A stretch of DNA of 26,422 bases, taken from positions 8,462-34,883 of the forward strand of contig QZLH01000033.1 of NCBI GenBank assembly GCA_003833135.1. The letters are read 5' to 3'. The position numbers and the translations under genes were made by a program. The DNA is from Oehlia diaphana. Its lineage: Eukaryota > Glomeromycota > Glomeromycetes > Glomerales > Glomeraceae. The notes under the pieces were generated by a model. The model was not told the origin of the DNA and did not search any database. It was given only the letters and a program-made list of their open reading frames with translations. Of this stretch, positions 21,371 to 26,422 are shown piece by piece (within the stretch, counting starts at the first letter, position 1; each line of letters starts with the position of its first letter).

Positions 21371-22621
21371 ATGTGTCCTCCAAAATATGATGGAACTATG
21401 CATCCTGAAGAATGGATTCAACAAGTTGAAACATTTTGTTTATGTAATAATATAAAGATATCGACAGCTATATTATATAAAAAATTGATTCATCCTTCAA
21501 TTAAAATTCCTTCTATTGAAAATATGATAACAAAAGATGAAATATTAAATGCATTAAAAGCTCATGCTTCTTTCACTATTTTTAAAGAATCATGTGAAAG
21601 AAAATTACTAGCATTAAAACATATTCCTGAAAAGGATGGTGGGGATACAGTGGCTTTTCTTTCTAAATTTCAATCTCTTTGTTATAATGCAGAGATTAAT
21701 GATATTGAAGTAATTAAAAATATTATTTACAAGATTATGATTTCAAATGAATTTTTTAAAAGCGAATTTTCCAAAAGGTCAAAGAAAATTAGTTCAATGG
21801 AAGAATTATTAACATTATTTAGTGATATTATAGAAGATGAAGCAAATTTAATTAAATCTGGTTCTTGTATTGCCTTAAAACATGCTGCCACTGGAAAATA
21901 TTTGAGTAGTGTATCAAATTTAAATTATAAAACGGGATCATATAGTCAAGTGGTGAGTATATGATAATTTATTAAAGTTTAAAACATATATAAAGACGTG
22001 TTTTTTTACTAAAATTATGTAAAATTTGAATAGGTATTTGCTGGTGAGACTTTTCCAGGACCAAATACGTTCTGGATAATTACTTTTAGTTCTCAATCTT
22101 CGAAGAAATATCCTTATACAAATTTTGCTTTTTATGATGATAAAATATATTTAAATCATAAAATGACTAGCAGAACATTGATATGTAGTGGTCATTATAT
22201 CTCTCCTTTGTATAGTCATACAGAAGGTAATTAATAAATTTTATCGTGGTATAAGGAAAAAAACTTATCTAATTATTGAAGGCTTTTATTTTGTAGTTGG
22301 TTGTAATATTGGTCGTCATATAGGATATTCCACAGCTTGGAAATTGAAAAGGCATGCTAGTTCAACAAATAATAATTGTACATGCGTAAAATCCCAAGAT
22401 AGAATTATTCTACAAAATGACGATTTTAATAAGGTTTTACGAAGCCATGAACTTGAATTCGACCTTAATAATGAGAAATTTCAAGAAGTTTTTGGACATG
22501 ACAAAAGAGTTGGCGGAAATGATAAGGTATGTTGTGATATAATTAATTTAACAAATAATGAAGATGGTTGTTAACAAAATAATTTTTCGTTTTTTAGTGG
22601 ATTATTGAACTTATTTCTTAA
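21371..22621 (+). CDS. Gene E: Gag-capsid-like / MIR fusion protein (plus-strand subfamily)
   Basis: Four exons: 21371-21952, 22034-22226, 22297-22526 and 22598-22621, giving 342 residues. Donors are GTGAGT, GTAATT and GTATGT. The start at 21371 aligns with MDLPKYDGTIHPEEW of H. An in-frame ATG at 21338 would add 11 residues. The Gag-like part (1 to about 157) has PPKYDGTMHPEEWIQQ, DEILNALKAH, RKLLALKHIPEKDGGDT, AFLSKFQSLCYNAEI and MEELLTLFSDI. MIR repeat 1 starts at 164 (GSCIALKHAATGKYLSS). Exon 2 begins VFAGETFPGPNTFW. Exon 3 ends VLRSHELEFDLNNEKFQEVF and VGGNDK, and the tiny exon 4 encodes WIIELIS. Exon 1 has the same length as in A although the sequences differ much. The stop overlaps an AATAAA, and a truncated copy (F) follows. 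Function unknown. Confidence 0.88.
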
Positions 22622-22626
22622 ATAAA
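22621..22626 (+). terminator. AATAAA overlapping the stop codon of gene E
   Basis: The final A of the TAA stop is the first base of AATAAA, followed by an A-run. If used as the polyadenylation signal, the 3' UTR would be only a few tens of bases, which fits the close start of relic F at about 22653. Confidence 0.4.
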
Positions 22627-22652
22627 AAAAAAAGTCAACGCGTGATAAACTT

Positions 22653-23592
22653 TTAAGGATTTTGAAAGTTCATATCTCTTTTACTATTTTCAGAGAATCC
22701 TGTAAAATGAAAAGGATGTGATGATACAACAGCTTTTCTTGACCAATTTTTAATCTCTTTGTTATAATGCAGAAATTAATGATATTAAAGAAATTAAAAT
22801 ATTATTCATAAGATTATGATTTCAAATGAATTTTTTAATTATGAATTCTAAGAAAAATCAAAGGAGATTAATTCAATTAATTCAATCAATGGAAGAATTA
22901 TTAAAATTATTTAGTAATATTACAACAGATGAATCAATTAAATGTGTTATTATGGTTCTTGTGTTGCTATAAAATATACCGCTACTGAAAATATTTAGGC
23001 AGCAGATCAAGTTTGAATTATAAACGCGTGCGCAAAATCAAGTGGTTAGTAAATGATTTGTTTAAAGTTTTATGTTTATTTTTTACTAATATTTTAATAC
23101 TACAAACCAAAGGATTATTTAAAACCAAAGAATTATTTGATTTTGTATAGGTATTTGCCGGCAAAACTTTTCAGGCCAAATATGTTATAGATTATCATTT
23201 GCGTCATAAAGTGACTGACAGAACGTTGATAACATAGAAGATCTCCCTTATCTGATCATTCAGAAGATAATTTAAATATTTTAGTATAATTATCCTTTTT
23301 TTAAAAAACCTTATTTAAACAATTATTGAAAGCTTTTATTCTGTAGTAAGAGCATTATAATATAGGACTCTATTCTCACTGATTGGTAGTTGAAACAGTA
23401 CAATTTAACCAATAAACGTGCGTACACGAATCAATATAGAATTTTACAGTATAATAAGGTTTTATCAACCTTGAATGATAAGAAATTTCAAGAGAATTGA
23501 TGGAAATGATGAAGTATGTTGTTGATATAATTAATATGTAATTTTTTTAATATTACCGAATTTAACTTTTATTGAACTCATCTCTTGAATAT
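22653..23592 (+). pseudogene. Relic F: 5'-truncated copy of an E/H-type Gag-MIR gene
   Basis: Starts about 30 bases after the stop of E, at LRILKVHISFTIFRESCK, matching LNALKAHASFTIFKESCE of gene E. About 57 N-terminal residues are missing. A deletion of about 34 bases removes the KLLALKHIPE segment. The copy then goes on through the Gag-like C-terminal part with frameshifts, KYTATENI-stop-AADQV (for KHAATGKYLSSVSNL), and an AG|GTATTTGCCGGCAAAACTTT acceptor and exon 2 near 23152. An exon 3 remnant LNDKKFQE(L)IDGND is near 23475-23510, and an exon 4 remnant FIELIS is near 23572-23590. Clearly broken by stops and indels. Confidence 0.8.
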
Positions 23593-23942
23593 AAATAAAA
23601 TATACATATATTTTTTCTTATAAATATTAATATACTGTATATTAGGTATTTAACGCGATTGAAAAATAAACCAAGAACTTTCAAATTAATAGTGATTTTT
23701 ATTGTTAATATTACAGATATTAATTAATTAATTAGTAAATTCTCTTGAATTTTGGTAAAAAGTAAGGATTGAATTTTATCAGGTCTTTATAACTGAAATT
23801 ATTTGTCATTGGATCGTTACCATATACGCATATTTTGAATAAATAAAATAAATAAATATCAAAGCACTCTTTATAAGATTTGTTATAATTAAACTACGAT
23901 ATAATAAAGCCTATAATTGAAAATCATAATGAACGATCTAAT
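23593..23942. other. Short unassigned spacer
   Basis: About 350 bases between relic F and the 3' end of gene G. AT-rich, with no gene or repeat recognised. It should contain the 3' UTR of gene G. Confidence 0.5.
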
Positions 23943-25295
23943 TCAGGTATCACGATATCCAATAAGCTCAATACACCACTAGATATAAATGAAAGAAGAA
24001 CGTTAACAACTTTGTTTAAATATGTTTATATTTACATTCATATAATTATATACCTGATCATTTCCTCCAGTTCTTTGATCATGAGCAACAACTTCTTGAT
24101 AATCTTCATTCTTAATCTTAAATTTAAATTCATGACTTCTTAACAAAATATTCTCATTAACTTCAGATTGTTTCCATTGGAGTGTAATGATGTCCTGAGA
24201 TTTCACATTACCATTATCATTTTGATGATGATAATTTCCAATAATCCAATGATCTTTCCTTTCTTTTTCGTAACAACATACTATAAAGTAATAAGATTAT
24301 AATAATAGTAACTATTTCGAATGCATGATAAATAAGACTAACCTCTGAAATGATTACTTATAGGTGATTTTTTATCCATATCTGTGTAAAAAAATTTGCT
24401 AAAAATCTCATGCCTTAATTGAATGGGTTTACCATAGTTAATGGCAGAATTAATAGATTTAGTGCTAGAATTCATAGACCATAAAGCATTTGGTCCAAAA
24501 TCGTCACAGTAAACCTATAAAAACAAACATTGTAAGATTACTTCATATTTAGATACCATAAATTATTATAACAAATTCAACTAACCATATTAGAAGATTC
24601 AAATAGATGAGCAATTAAAATACTAATAAATCTTCCAGTACTCAGTTCAACCTGAAAAGAAATAAATAAATAAATTAGAATTTAAAACTAAATGTTAAAT
24701 AAAATTCCTAGTAAATATTTATTTAAATCATATTAACCATAGGACAATTTTTATTGCTGCTGGATAAATATTTTCCTGTGGAAATATGTCTTAAAGCTAC
24801 TATGGATCCATTTCTAATTATTCTTGAATCTTCTAAAACGCTTTCTTCAAATACTTTAACTAGTTCATTCATAGAAGTAACATTCCTTTGTTCATTAGTG
24901 AAATTATTTTTTAGAAAATTATAGGGAACTGCATTAAAAAGACATTTCTTTTGTTCTACCAAATCTGTAATTTCAGCATCATGACAAAGTTTACGAAATT
25001 CGGTAACAAAATTTGCAGTATCACCACCCTCACGTTCAGTTACATATTTTAATACCTCTAATTTTCTTTTACATGAATTTTTGAAAATATTAAAAGAGAT
25101 ATGCCCTTTTAATGCATTAACGAGTACATCAAAAGAGGTTATATTTTTAGATATATCAATTGTAGAATCAATATTCATTATAGCGAATTTAAGAATTTCT
25201 TGCTCATTTGTAATTTGTCTAAAGTTACAATATGTACGCATTTTTTTGATATATTCATTGGGATGAATTCTTCCATCATAAATTGGAGGTTCCAT
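23943..25295 (-). CDS. Gene G: Gag-capsid-like / MIR fusion protein with an extra linker exon
   Basis: Five exons: 25295-24738, 24651-24586, 24514-24343, 24280-24054 and 23978-23943, giving 352 residues. The Gag-like part (1 to about 157) is close to B and C: MEPPIYDGRIHPNEY, FDVLVNALKGH, RKLEVLKYV, NFVTEFRKLCHDAEI, AVPYNFLKN, MNELVKVFEE. MIR repeat 1 begins at about 161 (GSIVALRHISTGKYLSS). Exon 2 (22 codons) takes the place of the long linker of B/C, which is not split there. The exon 2 end ...SSNM|GTTAGT matches the SLDYM|GTTAGT donor of B and C. Exon 3 starts VYCDDFGPNALW. Exon 4 contains KSQDIITLQW, LLRSHEFKFKIKNEDYQEVV and TGGNDQ. Exon 5 encodes WCIELIGYRDT. No signal peptide. Head-to-head with H. 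Function unknown. Confidence 0.86.
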
Positions 25296-25460
25296 TTTAA
25301 AATGTTATTAAATGAGATAGAAATTAAAAAAATTTCAGCAGGTTTAGCAGGTTTTATAGGTTACAAATTTACTAAATTCGGAACAATCCAGTTTCTACTG
25401 CGTCATGAATTCATTTAAATAACGGGATTAACATATTTTGTTACATTTTTCCTTCTAAAA
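25296..25460. promoter_or_regulatory. Shared intergenic region of divergent genes G and H
   Basis: 165 bases separate the two ATG codons, so any promoter elements of the two genes must overlap here or lie inside the partner. No TATA or CACGTG element stands out. A bidirectional promoter is an inference from spacing only. Confidence 0.4.
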
Positions 25461-26422
25461 ATGGATCTTCCAAAATATGATGGAACTATACATCCTGAAG
25501 AATGGATGCAACAATTTAAAGTATTTTGTTGCGCTAATAAAATGTCATACTCCGAAGAAAAATTTTTATGGAAACAATTGATCCATCCTGCAATTAAAAT
25601 TTCTTCTATTGAAAATATATCAACGCACGATGAATTTTTAAATGCTTTGAAAGCTCATGTTTCTTTCGATATTTTTAAGGAATCTTGTAAAAAAAAACTA
25701 TTGGAGTTAAAATATATTCCTGAAAAGGATGGCGGAGATACAGCGATTTTTCTTTCTAAGTTTCAAACTCTTTGTTATAATGCAGGAATTAATAATATTG
25801 AAGAAATTAACATTATAATTTACAAAATTATGATGTCTAATGAATTTTTTAAAAGTGAATTCATAAGAAAATCGAAGGAAATTAATTCAATAGAAGAATT
25901 GTTAAAATTATTTAATGATATAACAGTAGATGAAGCAATTTTAATTAAAAATTGTTCTTATGTTGCCATAAAACATGCCGCCACTGGAAAATATTTAAGC
26001 AGTGTGTCAAATTTGAATTATAAAACAGGAACATATAATCAAGCGGTCAGTAAATATTTATTCTACTTGGTTTTATGTACCGTATACACAAATGGTTTTT
26101 TTGTTAATTATTCCAATGGGTTTATTATATATATTTTTATGTAGGTATTTACTGGAAAAACTTCTCTAGAACTAAATGCGATATGGAACATTTTTGATAA
26201 CAAAGGTCGATCGAATGTTTTTTATGATGATATTTGTTTGATACATCAGCAAACTAACAAAAGGTTAAACTGCACTACTTATAAATCTCTATCTAATTAT
26301 TCAGAAGGTAATTTATAAATTTAGTACAAGTATTTTTTAAATAAATAATTGAAATCTTTTTTTGTAATAGTAAGTTGCTATAATAATTACCCGACGAACC
26401 ATACAATTTGGAAATTGAAACA
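25461..26422 (+). CDS. Gene H: Gag-capsid-like / MIR fusion protein, 3' part outside the window
   Basis: Exons 25461-26045, 26145-26307 and 26371 onward, cut by the window end inside exon 3. The donors GTCAGT and GTAATT and the phases match gene E. The 195-codon exon 1 has MDLPKYDGTIHPEEWMQQ, DEFLNALKAHVSFDIFKE, KLLELKYIPEKDGGDT, FLSKFQTLCYNAGI and IEELLKLFNDI (Gag-like), then SYVAIKHAATGKYLSS (MIR repeat 1). Exon 2 encodes VFTGKTSLELNAIW...; exon 3 begins VSCYNNYPTNHTIWKLK, parallel to VGCNIGRHIGYSTAWKLK in E. The missing end should hold MIR repeat 3 and the small W-x-I-E-L exon. Subfamily partner of E; no break seen in the visible part. Confidence 0.85.

Noticed and set aside
8951..26422. 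Active LTR retrotransposon
   Set aside because: The Gag-like genes contain introns and lack a zinc knuckle, protease, reverse transcriptase and integrase. No LTRs flank them.
1..26422. CRISPR arrays, rRNA or tRNA genes
   Set aside because: The repeats are not of CRISPR size or spacing. No tRNA B-box with a matching acceptor stem and no rRNA-like sequence was recognised by eye.

Overview
The window looks like nuclear DNA of a very AT-rich eukaryote. It has long homopolymer tracts, spliceosomal introns of about 60-110 nt with GT/AG borders, AATAAA signals and no operon structure. The style (low GC, short introns, amplified repeat-rich paralog families, small secreted proteins) fits an arbuscular mycorrhizal fungus of the Rhizophagus type best. 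That assignment is an inference; nothing here proves the species.

Positions 1-8950 hold no gene I can support. They contain poly-T/(ATTTT)n tracts, a 9-bp minisatellite (about 2339-2605), a cluster of short repeats around a CCGTACGTGGTTTACTC core (about 4345-4900), a short AACTATAGTGA repeat (about 5236-5362) and a five-copy satellite of roughly 435-500 bp per unit (about 5410-7735).

Positions 8951-26422 are a cluster of one gene family. The predicted proteins join an N-terminal domain resembling a Ty3-type retrotransposon Gag capsid (about 155 residues) to a C-terminal MIR beta-trefoil (three MIR-like repeats). No zinc knuckle, protease, reverse transcriptase or integrase is visible. Four copies are complete after splicing: A (8951-10240, -), B (15238-16835, -), C (17724-19161, -) and G (23943-25295, -) on the minus strand, plus E (21371-22621, +) as a fifth. 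H (25461-26422, +) runs off the end. Five relics are recognisable by protein-level similarity: I (about 11235-11690, +), J (14326-15165, +), K (17222-17655, +), D (20150-21302, -) and F (22653-23592, +). B and C lie in a tandem segmental duplication that also copied relics J and K. A MIR-relic in copy 1 carries a 192-bp MITE-like insertion that copy 2 lacks, and a 132-bp hairpin element lies at the junction of the two copies. D/E and G/H are head-to-head pairs.

The only gene of another kind is a two-exon minus-strand gene at 12559-12897 for a 76-residue secreted peptide with a KR processing site and 12 cysteines in its predicted 41-residue mature part.

Main point of interest: an expanding, apparently domesticated Gag-capsid/MIR fusion family. 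Its Gag half is conserved while the loops of the MIR half diverge through low-complexity expansions. All exon models were made by eye from splice consensus and alignment between paralogs within the window; no database search was run.
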